DNA of 64,000 nucleotides from Glutamicibacter sp. PS (GTDB lineage Bacteria > Actinomycetota > Actinomycetes > Actinomycetales > Micrococcaceae): contig JANCMB010000001.1 in assembly GCA_031317595.1 (NCBI GenBank), forward strand, positions 2,607,610-2,671,609, read 5' to 3'. Positions 45,898-53,746 of the stretch are shown here, one piece after another (position 1 is the first letter of the stretch; every line of letters starts with the position of its first letter). The notes under the pieces were generated by a model. That model saw only the letters and a program-made list of their open reading frames with translations, had not been told where the DNA came from and searched no databases. The translations under genes and the position numbers were made by a program.

Positions 45898-47399
45898 GCT
45901 AACTGCTCCCCTTTGCTGAAGCCAGTATTCGGAAGTTGTTGGGCGTAGAACCGCTCGAGTGAGGAGGCCAGCATGGCCTTGCGGTAACGCGAACTGGCTC
46001 GGTGATCATCCATCGGGGTTCCTTCGCCGCCCATGATCTCGGCGGCCGCCCGGATGGTCTCCAAGCTCCATTCCTTACCCTCTAGGGCCGCCTCGGTGGC
46101 GGTGGCACGCAACGGGGTCGCGGCCACACCGCCCAGCCCGATACGGGCCTTGGTGATCAGCCCGTCGGAGACATTCACCGCGTAGCCGATGGCCACCGAT
46201 GAAATGTCGTCGAAGCGGCGCTTGGCGATCTTCTGAAAGCTGGTCAGCTCAGCCAGTGGACGTGGGATGCGGATCGCGGTGATCAGTTCCCCGGGCTGGC
46301 GCACGGTCTGCCGGTAGCCGGTGAAGTAGTCGGCCAGTGGAACCACGCGTCGCCCGGAGGCGCCGGTGAGCACCAGTTCGGCCTCGAGGGCCAGCAACGC
46401 CGGCGGGGTGTCACCGATCGGGGATCCGGTGCCCAGGTTGCCACCGATCGTCGCCCCGTTGCGGATCAGGCGCGAGGCAAACTGCGGGAAGAGCTTAGCC
46501 AGCAACGGAATCTTGCCATCCAGAGTGCGCTCTAGTTCGCTGAGCGTCAGCGCCGCACCGATTTCAATATGGTCCGGAGTTTCAATGATCTGGCGCAGCT
46601 CTTCAAGTCGGTCGATGGCCACGACGGAGCGGGCACGGGTGCCCTTGATGTTGACTTCAACGCCCCAGTCGGTGCCGCCGGCCAGCACGAGGGCATCGGG
46701 TTCGTCGGCAAGGATCCGCAAAGTTTCGAAAAGGTTCGCCGGTCGACGGTAGCGCCCCAGTTGCCCGGTGGGGGTATCGGCACGCAGTATGTCGGTGCTC
46801 ACGGCGGCCGGGGCCGGTTGCTGGCGGCGTGCGGCGATGGCGTCGTCGGCTTCGGGCTCCCCCAGCGCGTAGGCCGCGTCTTTAATGGGACGGTACCCGG
46901 TGCAGCGGCACAGGTTTCCGGAGAGTGCATGCAAGTCGAAGCCGTTGGGACCGCAGTGGTGCTCCTCGCTGGATTCGAGCGCTTGAGCCGCATCGCTCGG
47001 ACGCTCGGGCCGGTAGTACTCGGCGGCCATGGAACAGATGAAGCCAGGGGTGCAGTAGCCGCATTGCGATCCGCCGCGCTGTGCCATTTCTTCTTGGACC
47101 GGGTGCAGTTCATCGACGCTACCTAGGCCTTCGGAGGTAAGCACCTCTTGACCGTCCAGCGCCGCGGCCGGTAGTAGGCAGGCATTCAGTGCGGTCCAAC
47201 GGGTTTCCTCGCCGTCCGCGCGGGCGACCAGAATGGCGCAAGCGCCGCATTCGCCTTCGGCGCAGCCTTCCTTGCAGCCAATCAGACCCTGCGTGCGTAG
47301 AAAGTCGAGGGCGTTGGTGTGGGTGGGACCGTCAAATTCGCGGACGGTTCCGTTAACGGTGATCAGGCACCGGGATTTTTCTGTAGCTTCAGCGGTCAT
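45894..47399 (-). CDS. xdhA: Xanthine dehydrogenase small subunit (2x[2Fe-2S], FAD)
   Basis: This 501-aa electron-transfer subunit has an N-terminal plant-type ferredoxin domain (GCKEGCAEGECGACAIL) and a second [2Fe-2S] helical domain (QCGYCTPGFICSM and NLCRCTGYRPIKDA). The FAD domain follows (LVLAGGTDWGVEVN; TIGGNLGTGSPIGDTPPALL) with a CO-dehydrogenase-flavoprotein C-terminal domain. It passes electrons from the Mo centre to NAD+. It is the first gene of the operon, with AGGAGG at 47408-47413 before ATG 47399, and has an attenuator-like leader upstream. Confidence 0.92.
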   Translation of the reverse strand: MTAEATEKSRCLITVNGTVREFDGPTHTNALDFLRTQGLIGCKEGCAEGECGACAILVARADGEETRWTALNACLLPAAALDGQEVLTSEGLGSVDELHPVQEEMAQRGGSQCGYCTPGFICSMAAEYYRPERPSDAAQALESSEEHHCGPNGFDLHALSGNLCRCTGYRPIKDAAYALGEPEADDAIAARRQQPAPAAVSTDILRADTPTGQLGRYRRPANLFETLRILADEPDALVLAGGTDWGVEVNIKGTRARSVVAIDRLEELRQIIETPDHIEIGAALTLSELERTLDGKIPLLAKLFPQFASRLIRNGATIGGNLGTGSPIGDTPPALLALEAELVLTGASGRRVVPLADYFTGYRQTVRQPGELITAIRIPRPLAELTSFQKIAKRRFDDISSVAIGYAVNVSDGLITKARIGLGGVAATPLRATATEAALEGKEWSLETIRAAAEIMGGEGTPMDDHRASSRYRKAMLASSLERFYAQQLPNTGFSKGEQLA

Positions 47400-47496
47400 G
47401 CCGCCAACCTCCTACGCCCCTGCAACAATCGTCGGGCGCATCGAATGATGGTGTGTGGATGAGAAATGCATCGGCAGCCAAGCGCAGAAAAACGTG

Positions 47497-47544
47497 CGCG
47501 GGCTCGAGCGAAAACTGCTCGTTGGTAGCCGACTCGAGCCCGCG
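47497..47544 (-). terminator. Intrinsic terminator ahead of xdhA
   Basis: 12-bp perfect stem (CGCGGGCTCGAG and its complement) with a 24-nt loop, followed after CACG by five T on the minus strand. It lies between the 16-codon ORF and xdhA. Confidence 0.7.
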
Positions 47545-47574
47545 GACGCGACGGTCTGCGGTGAGGCTCAAGCG

Positions 47575-47625
47575 TCAGTCGCCGTGGGCGATCTGGCCTT
47601 TCGACCAGGCAATGCATCCACCCAT
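47575..47625 (-). CDS. 16-codon ORF (MGGCIAWSKGQIAHGD), leader peptide candidate
   Basis: A full AGGAGG Shine-Dalgarno lies 6 nt before this ATG, much better than chance for so short a frame. A -10/-35-like pair lies upstream and a terminator directly downstream. No known peptide family is recognised. It could be a regulatory leader peptide of xdhABC. Less likely, it is a free-standing peptide or a substrate of the CDGSH/diiron-oxidase pair encoded 390 bp upstream on the same strand. It contains single Cys and Trp codons and four Gly codons, with no run of one amino acid as in amino-acid attenuators. Confidence 0.45.
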   Translation of the reverse strand: MGGCIAWSKGQIAHGD

Positions 47626-47677
47626 GATGGACCTCCTGGAATTTCGAATCTTGGAAAAAGACTTTCAGCTAAAACAA

Positions 47678-48012
47678 GTGAAACCCACTACTACCCAGTA
47701 TGTCAAAGCTCACATTCAGGGAGGGGTGATCCGAGGCCGCCGAATCATCAGCGCTCGGAGCCGTAGGTGGGAAAACCGCCGTCTCATTAGGACGGGGCCG
47801 CGCGCACCACGGTCCGTCCTGCCGGTACCTCGCACTTGTAACACTCACTGCACGGCCCGAGGAAATGGGCGCCCCAAAACCGAATACGGGCACGATCTGC
47901 GCAAATCCGCGAGTCAAGGTTCACACCAAATGCAAGCGCCTCGTCGAAGGACACTGCGACCGTCCACGAACCAGCATTCTCAAGCCGTGCAAGGGGCGAA
48001 GCCCGAGAAGAT
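47678..48012. other. Spacer between xdh leader and CDGSH gene
   Basis: 335 bp in which no ORF has a ribosome site or homology I recognise. A plus-strand frame crossing this region looks random in composition. Only weak hairpins are visible beyond the CDGSH stop codon. Confidence 0.45.
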
Positions 48013-48213
48013 CTAACTGCGCTTCTCGAAGTTCTTCAGCTTATGCGTGCCATCGCAGAACGGCTTGATGGCCGAACTCCCGCAACGGCAGAGGGCAACC
48101 GTGGTGCGGTTGGTGGGCACTTCTTGTCCGTGACCGTCTTCAATGGTGAATTCTCCGCGCACGATCAAAGGACCTTGCGGACAAACCACGATTTTTGAGC
48201 CGTCGCTAGTCAC
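48013..48213 (-). CDS. CDGSH iron-sulfur domain protein
   Basis: This 66-aa single-domain protein has the mitoNEET-type [2Fe-2S] signature C42-x-C44-x8-C53-D-G-T-H57, a redox- and pH-labile cluster usually found in electron or cluster transfer. It is cytosolic and lacks the transmembrane anchor of the eukaryotic homologues. Its ATG overlaps the upstream diiron-oxidase gene stop (48210-48213), so the two are translationally coupled. The natural inference is that it donates electrons, iron or a cluster to that enzyme. Confidence 0.88.
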   Translation of the reverse strand: MTSDGSKIVVCPQGPLIVRGEFTIEDGHGQEVPTNRTTVALCRCGSSAIKPFCDGTHKLKNFEKRS

Positions 48214-49238
48214 GCGGGCATCCTCTCAGTTGCGGTGCGCAACGAGGATTTTCCGCTACGCCAAGCGGTAAGCTGGTGCTCCCCCACAAGCGCGTCGACA
48301 GCGCACGCGGCTTGAGCGCCGAAAAACACCTCGGTGGCGATCGTCGGGTCGTACTCAATAAGGCCCCCGGCCAAATCGCGTCCGGCAATCTGCTCATGCA
48401 CCGCGTCGGCTTCCACGTGTTCGTCAAAATAGTCCGTCACCGGCGTATCAAACCCCAACCGGCGGAAACCGCGAGCATAGCGGGCGTTAGGTATAGACGA
48501 CGTCATTTCGTAGATCGCCAGATGGCCAGCGATGCAGCCGCGCAACCTGCGGTGAAGACCAAAAAGCGACATCATATTGACCGAAGCCAGCGTGATCGCC
48601 GGCAGGCGATCGATATACGCACCGAACTCGGCATCGAGCTCCAGCCCGCGCATGGTGAGCGCGAAAAGCTCACTGTGCATGGCACCGGGGCGGCCGGCAC
48701 CGTACTCGTCGAATTGGATCTCCATCAATGCCGACTTTCCGCGGCCGTTGAGTCGTGGGATCGCCCACGAATGCGGATCCGCTTCCTTGAGTTGGTAGAT
48801 GGATTTGTGAATGAGGAATTCTTGTGCCTGCTCCAAAGTTGCTTCACGTGCAATGAAATTGGATACTGAGGGGCCGCCATCGTCGTTGGCCAGAGTGAAT
48901 AGTTGCTGCGCCACAGCCTGCGCGTCTCCGGGAACATAGCTGACGTCCATGGCAATTTCACGTAGCTTACGCTCGAATTGCTCTTCGATCCGGGCACGGA
49001 GCGCCAGCAACTGCGGGTTCCATTCCCATCGCTCGTCGACCTCGTCGAAGCCGCGATAGTGTAACTCGTAGAGCACGAAGAGGCTGAGTTGCAGGTCATC
49101 GCTGAAAAGTATGTCCTCGGACTCCAAGGGCACGACAAGTCGATCATCGCATGCCGTCTGATCATTTTCTGGCGCAAAAGTTCGAAGAAGATCGATCAGT
49201 TCGGCGCTGACGGGACCGCGTTGTGGTGGTAGCTTCAC
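48210..49238 (-). CDS. Haem-oxygenase-like diiron oxidase (iron-containing redox enzyme family)
   Basis: This 342-aa protein has a predicted all-helical HDO fold in its C-terminal ~220 residues. A full set of six metal ligands can be assigned: E178 (DEYGAG), H188 (GAMHSE), E244 (AIYEM) and H274-x3-D278-x2-H281 (DEHVEADAVHE). The last group has the HxxxDxxH spacing of CADD/UndA/SznF-type enzymes. These use O2 for oxidative cleavage, N-oxygenation or desaturation; the substrate here is unknown. The N-terminal ~120 residues are an extra helical domain. GTG 49238 has AGGAAGAG upstream. It overlaps the CDGSH gene. Confidence 0.82.
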   Translation of the reverse strand: MKLPPQRGPVSAELIDLLRTFAPENDQTACDDRLVVPLESEDILFSDDLQLSLFVLYELHYRGFDEVDERWEWNPQLLALRARIEEQFERKLREIAMDVSYVPGDAQAVAQQLFTLANDDGGPSVSNFIAREATLEQAQEFLIHKSIYQLKEADPHSWAIPRLNGRGKSALMEIQFDEYGAGRPGAMHSELFALTMRGLELDAEFGAYIDRLPAITLASVNMMSLFGLHRRLRGCIAGHLAIYEMTSSIPNARYARGFRRLGFDTPVTDYFDEHVEADAVHEQIAGRDLAGGLIEYDPTIATEVFFGAQAACAVDALVGEHQLTAWRSGKSSLRTATERMPA

Positions 49239-49494
49239 GACTCTTCCTGCTTTCTAGATCGGGGAACTTATCCGAGTGTATTAAGCGGAATTCAATTGCA
49301 TCTGCAGTTATCAGCGAATTCCCACGAAGGGCTGCCTTGGCTAACGCACGGAGGGCTCGGTCCCTGAAGAATCGCCGTGAGTTAAGCCGGGCAGTCGCTT
49401 CCCTTCGCTATGCCGCTTAGCCTTGATCGCAGGCAACGATTGCCAGCGAGCACCAACAGCCCCTGCCTGCCACGCCAGCTCAAGGACCTTTAGA

Positions 49495-49986
49495 GTGAAT
49501 GAATCGATTGAACGCGGAAAACTGCACAGATATCTCAGCGAACACCATGTAGGATCCATCGCTGGGGTCGAACATTTCGCTAGCGCACGTAGGATGTGGG
49601 CCGGCACACCTCATGAAGCGTTTTTCGAATCCCTTTGGGATCAGGTCAGCGACGATCAAAATGATCTCGAACTGCTCCTAAAGAAGTTAGGTTATACGCC
49701 TCATGGACTCGCCCGACTCGCAGCCCCGTGGGCCCATCTCTTGGGGAAGATCAACGTGCTTAACCCCCTGCGACAAAAGCAGAAAACGTTGACTCAGTCC
49801 CAGATAGATGTGCTCATCGGTTTGCTGAATGCAAAGTTGAGCATGTGGCGAACACTTCTGCTCATGGTCGATAAGGAACCACAACTCGATGAGGGGCTAC
49901 TTCACGACCTCCAGCATCGTGCACAGTCCCAAATTCATCAGCTCACAGAGTTTAGTGACACCTCTTGGGCTGAACGGTTTCGGTAA
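49495..49986 (+). CDS. Hypothetical helical protein
   Basis: This 163-aa protein is not recognised. It is almost entirely helical with four long amphipathic stretches, beginning RYLSEHHVGSIAGVEHFASARRMW and continuing through DQNDLELLLKKLG, LTQSQIDVLIGLLNAKLSMWRTLLLMV and LLHDLQHRAQSQIHQLTEF, which suggests a four-helix bundle similar in shape to ferritin-like or DinB proteins. His and Glu residues in the first two helices are suggestive but no metal site can be claimed. I start at GTG 49495 (CAAGGA upstream). It is divergent from the diiron oxidase gene and may share its 256-bp control region. Confidence 0.6.
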   Translation: MNESIERGKLHRYLSEHHVGSIAGVEHFASARRMWAGTPHEAFFESLWDQVSDDQNDLELLLKKLGYTPHGLARLAAPWAHLLGKINVLNPLRQKQKTLTQSQIDVLIGLLNAKLSMWRTLLLMVDKEPQLDEGLLHDLQHRAQSQIHQLTEFSDTSWAERFR

Positions 49987-50383
49987 TCGCCGTTTAAAAG
50001 TGCCGTGTCATTTCGGTCAGCTGGACAACGATGACATCGTGGCCAGAAGGTCGTCCGCGTGTAGTGCCCCGAACGATAGAAATTAGCCATCCCTCCGCTT
50101 TCTAGCGCACGCGTCGTCGATCTATCGCCCTAGGCGCCGCCACGTATGTTTCCGTTCAGCATAGCCAGACCGTCGGGCGCTTGAACTTACCCCCGGCCAC
50201 CGTCGCTATGGAATATTCAGAATGTGTCCCGGAGCATTCGGTCGAAGAATTCGTGGCGTCGTTGGGTCGATAGTTGCGCGGGAGGCGATCACAAATACCA
50301 ATTGAAGAAGCGACCGATCTGCAACACCTCGAAGAGCCGTTGCAGATCGGTCGCTCAAAGCGCTACGCCGGTGTCATCCGTCA
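49987..50383. other. Non-coding spacer ahead of the nucleobase permease terminator
   Basis: Apart from the 17-bp hairpin at 50309-50355 I see nothing here: no ORF with a ribosome site, no tRNA-like element and no repeats. Confidence 0.5.
50309..50355 (-). terminator. Terminator of the guaD-permease operon
   Basis: Perfect 17-bp stem (arms 50309-50325 and 50339-50355) with a 13-nt loop, 29 nt beyond the permease stop. On the minus strand it is followed by CTTCTTCAATTGG, a weak T tract. Confidence 0.7.
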
Positions 50384-51904
50384 TCAGGACAAGAGCACCG
50401 TGATCGGGCCGCGCGCAAAGTAAACGAGGAATCCCGCTGCAACGATCCACATCAGCGGGTGAATCTTCCGGTACCGTCCGGCCGCGGTGTTGACCACTAC
50501 CCAGGCGATGAAGCCCGCGCCGATGCCATTGGCAATGGAATAGGTCAGCGGCATGGTGATCAGCGTCAGGAAGGCCGGCATGGCCGAGGAGAAGCGCTTG
50601 AAATTGATCTCCTTGATCTGCGCGCACATGAGCGTACCGACCAACACGAGTGCGGCCGCGGCAACCTCGATCGGCACCACGGAGGTCAACGGGGTAAAAA
50701 ACATCGACCCCAGGAACAGTAGGCCGGTGACGATTGCCGCCAAACCGGTTCGCGCACCTTCACCAATACCGGCCGCCGAATCCACGTAGACGGTATTTGA
50801 CGAGGAGGAGCCCATACCGCCGGAAACCGCTCCCAGACCCTCGACGACGAAGGCCGCCTTGAGCCGCGGGAAGGTCCCGTCCTTGTGGGCCAGGCCGGCG
50901 TTCTTCGCCAGGCCCGTCATGGTGCCCATGGCGTCAAAGAAGTTGGTGAACACCAAGGTGAACACCAGCATCGTCGCCGCCAGCGCCCCGATGCGGGTAA
51001 AGGAGCCAAAGAGGTCAAAGTTTCCGGCCAGCGACATATCCGGTAGCGAGGCAAACTGCCCGGCCAACACCGGGGTATTCAGATGCCAGCCATGCGGATT
51101 ATCTGCAGTGGCCGGGCCAATCTTCAGTACGGCCTCGGCGATCACCGCGAGCACCGTGGAGATGACGATGCCGATGAGGATCGCGCCCTGCACCCCGCGG
51201 GCTACCAGCGCGCCCATGATGAGCAGCCCTACCACGAAGATCATCGTGGGGATGGAGACAATGGAGCCGCTATCGCCCAACTGCACCGGCGGGCCGGCCG
51301 GGGTCCGTGTGACGAATCCGGAGTCCACGAACCCGATGAAGGTGATGAACAGGCCGATACCCACCGTGATGGCGGCCTTCAGATCCTTGGGAATGGCATG
51401 GAAAATCGCGGTACGAATTCCGGTGAGTCCGAAAATCACGATGAGCACACCGTTGATCACCACCAGCCCCATGGCTTCGGGCCAGGTGACGTCCTGAATC
51501 ACCGACACCGCGAGGAAGGAGTTGATCCCGAGCCCGGCGGCCAGCCCAAAGGGAAGATTGGCCACCAACCCAAAGAGGATGGTCATGGCCCCGGCCGTCA
51601 GGCCGGTCATGGCCCCGACCTGCTCGGCCGGCAACCACCCACCGGCCACATCCACCGGGGCGGCGTCGGCGCTAAATCCGCCGAGGATCAACGGGTTAAG
51701 AATCACGATGTAAGCCATCGTGAAGAAGGTGACGATCCCGCCGCGGAATTCGCGGGTGAGAGTTGAACCGCGCTCGGTGATGCGGAAGTAGGCATCGAGC
51801 ACGCCGCGCGGGCCGGCGCCACCGGAACCGACGGCCGTGGACCGTGCCGCGCGCGTATTCCCGACCTTGCGGGGTTCTACCTGCGACTGACCTGTCGTCG
51901 ACAT
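50384..51904 (-). CDS. AzgA/PbuG-type NCS2 purine permease (guanine/hypoxanthine/adenine)
   Basis: This 506-aa protein has about 12-14 membrane helices. AzgA-subfamily markers are ITERGSTLTREFRGGIVTFFTMAYIVILNP at the N-terminus, GLAAGLGINSFLAV, FTNFFDAMGTMTGLAKNAG and GSSSSNTVYVDSAAGIGEGARTG. It imports guanine, hypoxanthine or adenine. Guanine is favoured because guanine deaminase is immediately upstream (14 nt). Start ATG 51904 has AAGGGTG upstream; the frame extended to 52039 would overlap guaD. Together with guaD and xdh it gives a route from guanine to urate. Confidence 0.87.
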   Translation of the reverse strand: MSTTGQSQVEPRKVGNTRAARSTAVGSGGAGPRGVLDAYFRITERGSTLTREFRGGIVTFFTMAYIVILNPLILGGFSADAAPVDVAGGWLPAEQVGAMTGLTAGAMTILFGLVANLPFGLAAGLGINSFLAVSVIQDVTWPEAMGLVVINGVLIVIFGLTGIRTAIFHAIPKDLKAAITVGIGLFITFIGFVDSGFVTRTPAGPPVQLGDSGSIVSIPTMIFVVGLLIMGALVARGVQGAILIGIVISTVLAVIAEAVLKIGPATADNPHGWHLNTPVLAGQFASLPDMSLAGNFDLFGSFTRIGALAATMLVFTLVFTNFFDAMGTMTGLAKNAGLAHKDGTFPRLKAAFVVEGLGAVSGGMGSSSSNTVYVDSAAGIGEGARTGLAAIVTGLLFLGSMFFTPLTSVVPIEVAAAALVLVGTLMCAQIKEINFKRFSSAMPAFLTLITMPLTYSIANGIGAGFIAWVVVNTAAGRYRKIHPLMWIVAAGFLVYFARGPITVLLS

Positions 51905-51917
51905 TGTGATCGCACCC

Positions 51918-52400
51918 TTAGTAGTCGGTGCGAGTTTCGAGGGAGTCCCAAACCTTGAATGGCTTGAGTCGCTCCTCACCATCACCGGCACGTTCGACCG
52001 GCATGAGCTTACGGTCAGACTCCGGCTCGAAGTAGTCATAGAACACCGCGTCGTCGAATCCGGCGGCCGCGGCGTCGTGACGGTCGGCGGCGAAGACTAC
52101 TCGGTCGATGCGGGCCCACAGCGACGAGGCTAGGCACATGGGGCAGGGTTCGCAGCTGGAATAGAGCACACAGCCGCTGAGGTTGAAGGTACCCAATTCC
52201 TGGGCGGCGGTGCGGATTGCGACGACTTCGGCATGGGCCGTGGGGTCGTTATTCGCGGTGACGCGGTTGACCCCCTCGAAGGTCCGACCATCCGGTGCGA
52301 CAACCACCGCTCCGAAAGGTCCGCCGGCATTGCGGACATTGGTGGTGGCGATCTCGATAGCCATGGACAAATAGTCGTGGCCGGTAGTTGCGACACTCAT
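51918..52400 (-). CDS. guaD: Guanine deaminase (cytidine-deaminase fold)
   Basis: This 160-aa zinc hydrolase converts guanine to xanthine and ammonia. Zinc ligands are H56 (HAE, with E58 as proton shuttle), C86 and C89 (PCPMC). The sequence tracks Bacillus GuaD closely, including TANNDPTAHAEVVAIR, SSCEPCPMCLASSLWAR, AAGFDDAVFYDYF and the C-terminal VWDSLETRTDY, which closes the active site of the partner subunit. GAGGAG precedes ATG 52400; the ORF upstream to 52688 is spurious. It forms an operon with the purine permease and feeds xanthine to XdhABC. Confidence 0.92.
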   Translation of the reverse strand: MSVATTGHDYLSMAIEIATTNVRNAGGPFGAVVVAPDGRTFEGVNRVTANNDPTAHAEVVAIRTAAQELGTFNLSGCVLYSSCEPCPMCLASSLWARIDRVVFAADRHDAAAAGFDDAVFYDYFEPESDRKLMPVERAGDGEERLKPFKVWDSLETRTDY

Positions 52401-52658
52401 TGCGCGACTCCTCAAATTCTCGATGAGTCCAGCGGCCACGGCCTTGGCAACCCAGGCATCGACGCCGGCCCATCTGCTGAAATGGATCAGTTTCACGCCC
52501 GGTAGATAGCGACCCGTAGTCGGGTGCCCGCCATAGACAGTTATCGAGATTAGCAGTGAACTGTGAGCCGCGCCACAGATTTTGGAAAAGTAATTTCGCC
52601 GCACGCCATCATCCGATGTCACCGGCCGTTCATCCACTGGGCAGGACAACGCTGGAGG

Positions 52659-52672
52659 TATAGCCTCGAAAG
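52659..52672 (+). promoter_or_regulatory. Leaderless -10 element for mmuM
   Basis: TATAGC (52659-52664) lies 8 nt before GTG 52673, which fits a leaderless transcript. A GGAGG at 52654-52658 is too distant to be the ribosome site. Confidence 0.4.
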
Positions 52673-53635
52673 GTGAGTACCCCCGCATCCGCCGACTCCT
52701 TGGCCGCAGCCCTAGCCGCCAATGACCCCCGCCCGTTGCTCCTCGATGGCGGTCTCGGCACGCATTTGGCCGAGCGCGGCAACGACATCACCAGCTCGCT
52801 GTGGTCGGCCCACATTTTGCGCGAGAATCCGCACGAGGTTCGCGCGGCCCATCAAGATTTCTTTGCCGCCGGAGCACAGCTAGCCACCACCTGTTCCTAC
52901 CAGGTCAGTGAGGATGCACTGGCCGCCGCCGGGCTGGATGCGGCCCAGGCGCCGGAATTGCTGCGGCGTAGCGTGCAGTTGGCCCGCGCGGCCGCAGAGT
53001 TCGATGCTGGAACGAGGCAACGTTGGGTGGCCGCGTCGGTCGGCCCTTATGGTGCTGGCCCGGGGCATGGCACCGAATATGACGGTGCCTACGGGCTCAC
53101 GCAGGGTGAGCTAGCGACTTGGCATCGTCCTCGTATCGCCAGTCTGGATGCCGCCGGGGCCGACCTGTTGCTGGCCGAGACGGTGCCCAGTCTGCCCGAG
53201 GTATCCGCGCTACTCGACGAATTAGCCGGCACCAAGACCCCGGCAGCGCTGAGCCTGGCCGTGCGCCGCGACGAAACCGGACGGGGCGTGGTGCTCGGAG
53301 ATGGCAGCACACTTTCACAGGTCGCGCAGGTGATCCGCGAGCGCGGAAACTTGTTGGCCGTGGGCGTGAACTGCGCCCCGGTTTCAGTGGTGCTTGAAGC
53401 CCTGGATATCTTGCGTCAGGAACTGGACGCGCCGTTGCTGGCCTACCCGAATGGCGCGGAGATCTGGGACCATCAGACCCGGCAATGGCGCCCCGGTGGT
53501 GTCGAGCCGGACTTACCGGAGGCGGTCGAGACCCTGCTCGCCAGGGGCGTACGCCTGCTCGGCGGGTGCTGCCGGGTCTCCCCGGAACAGATCTCCCGGA
53601 CTAGCGAAACGCTCATACGCCTTACTCGGTCATGA
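52673..53635 (+). CDS. mmuM: Homocysteine S-methyltransferase
   Basis: This 320-aa zinc enzyme (PF02574) transfers a methyl group from S-methylmethionine or S-adenosylmethionine to homocysteine. Zinc-ligand cysteines appear in VGVNCAP and the GGCCR pair near residues 300-302. N-terminal LLLDGGLGTHLAERG is the homocysteine-binding strand. Length and domain match E. coli MmuM (no cobalamin domains). It is monocistronic, divergent from guaD with its start GTG 52673, and convergent with nothing. Confidence 0.9.
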   Translation: MSTPASADSLAAALAANDPRPLLLDGGLGTHLAERGNDITSSLWSAHILRENPHEVRAAHQDFFAAGAQLATTCSYQVSEDALAAAGLDAAQAPELLRRSVQLARAAAEFDAGTRQRWVAASVGPYGAGPGHGTEYDGAYGLTQGELATWHRPRIASLDAAGADLLLAETVPSLPEVSALLDELAGTKTPAALSLAVRRDETGRGVVLGDGSTLSQVAQVIRERGNLLAVGVNCAPVSVVLEALDILRQELDAPLLAYPNGAEIWDHQTRQWRPGGVEPDLPEAVETLLARGVRLLGGCCRVSPEQISRTSETLIRLTRS

Positions 53636-53746
53636 ATCGGCATCTGATGGTGCTTGCGCCTAGTTTGTTCCGGTACCATGAAATGCCCGCTGTGAATTGG
53701 GACACGATATCTACGCGAATCTCGCGACGTTTTTGGAGGTGAATCC

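Larger units (their letters stand above)
47488..47677 (-). promoter_or_regulatory. Candidate attenuator leader of the xdh operon
   Basis: In minus-strand order this stretch holds a -35-like TTGTTT (47677-47672), a -10-like CAAGAT (47653-47648), AGGAGG plus a 16-codon ORF (47625-47575) and CTTGAGCC (47572-47565). A terminator hairpin (arms 47544-47533 and 47508-47497) and TTTTT (47492-47488) follow. CTTGAGCC can pair with the GGCTCGAG part of the terminator's first arm, so translation of the short ORF could choose between the two structures. xdhA starts about 90 nt further on. Elements are directly visible; the mechanism is inference. Confidence 0.5.

Noticed and set aside
47453-48016. 187-codon plus-strand ORF in the xdhA-CDGSH spacer
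   Set aside because: No Shine-Dalgarno, random-looking composition, crosses the terminator and the minus-strand short ORF, and ends inside the CDGSH gene.
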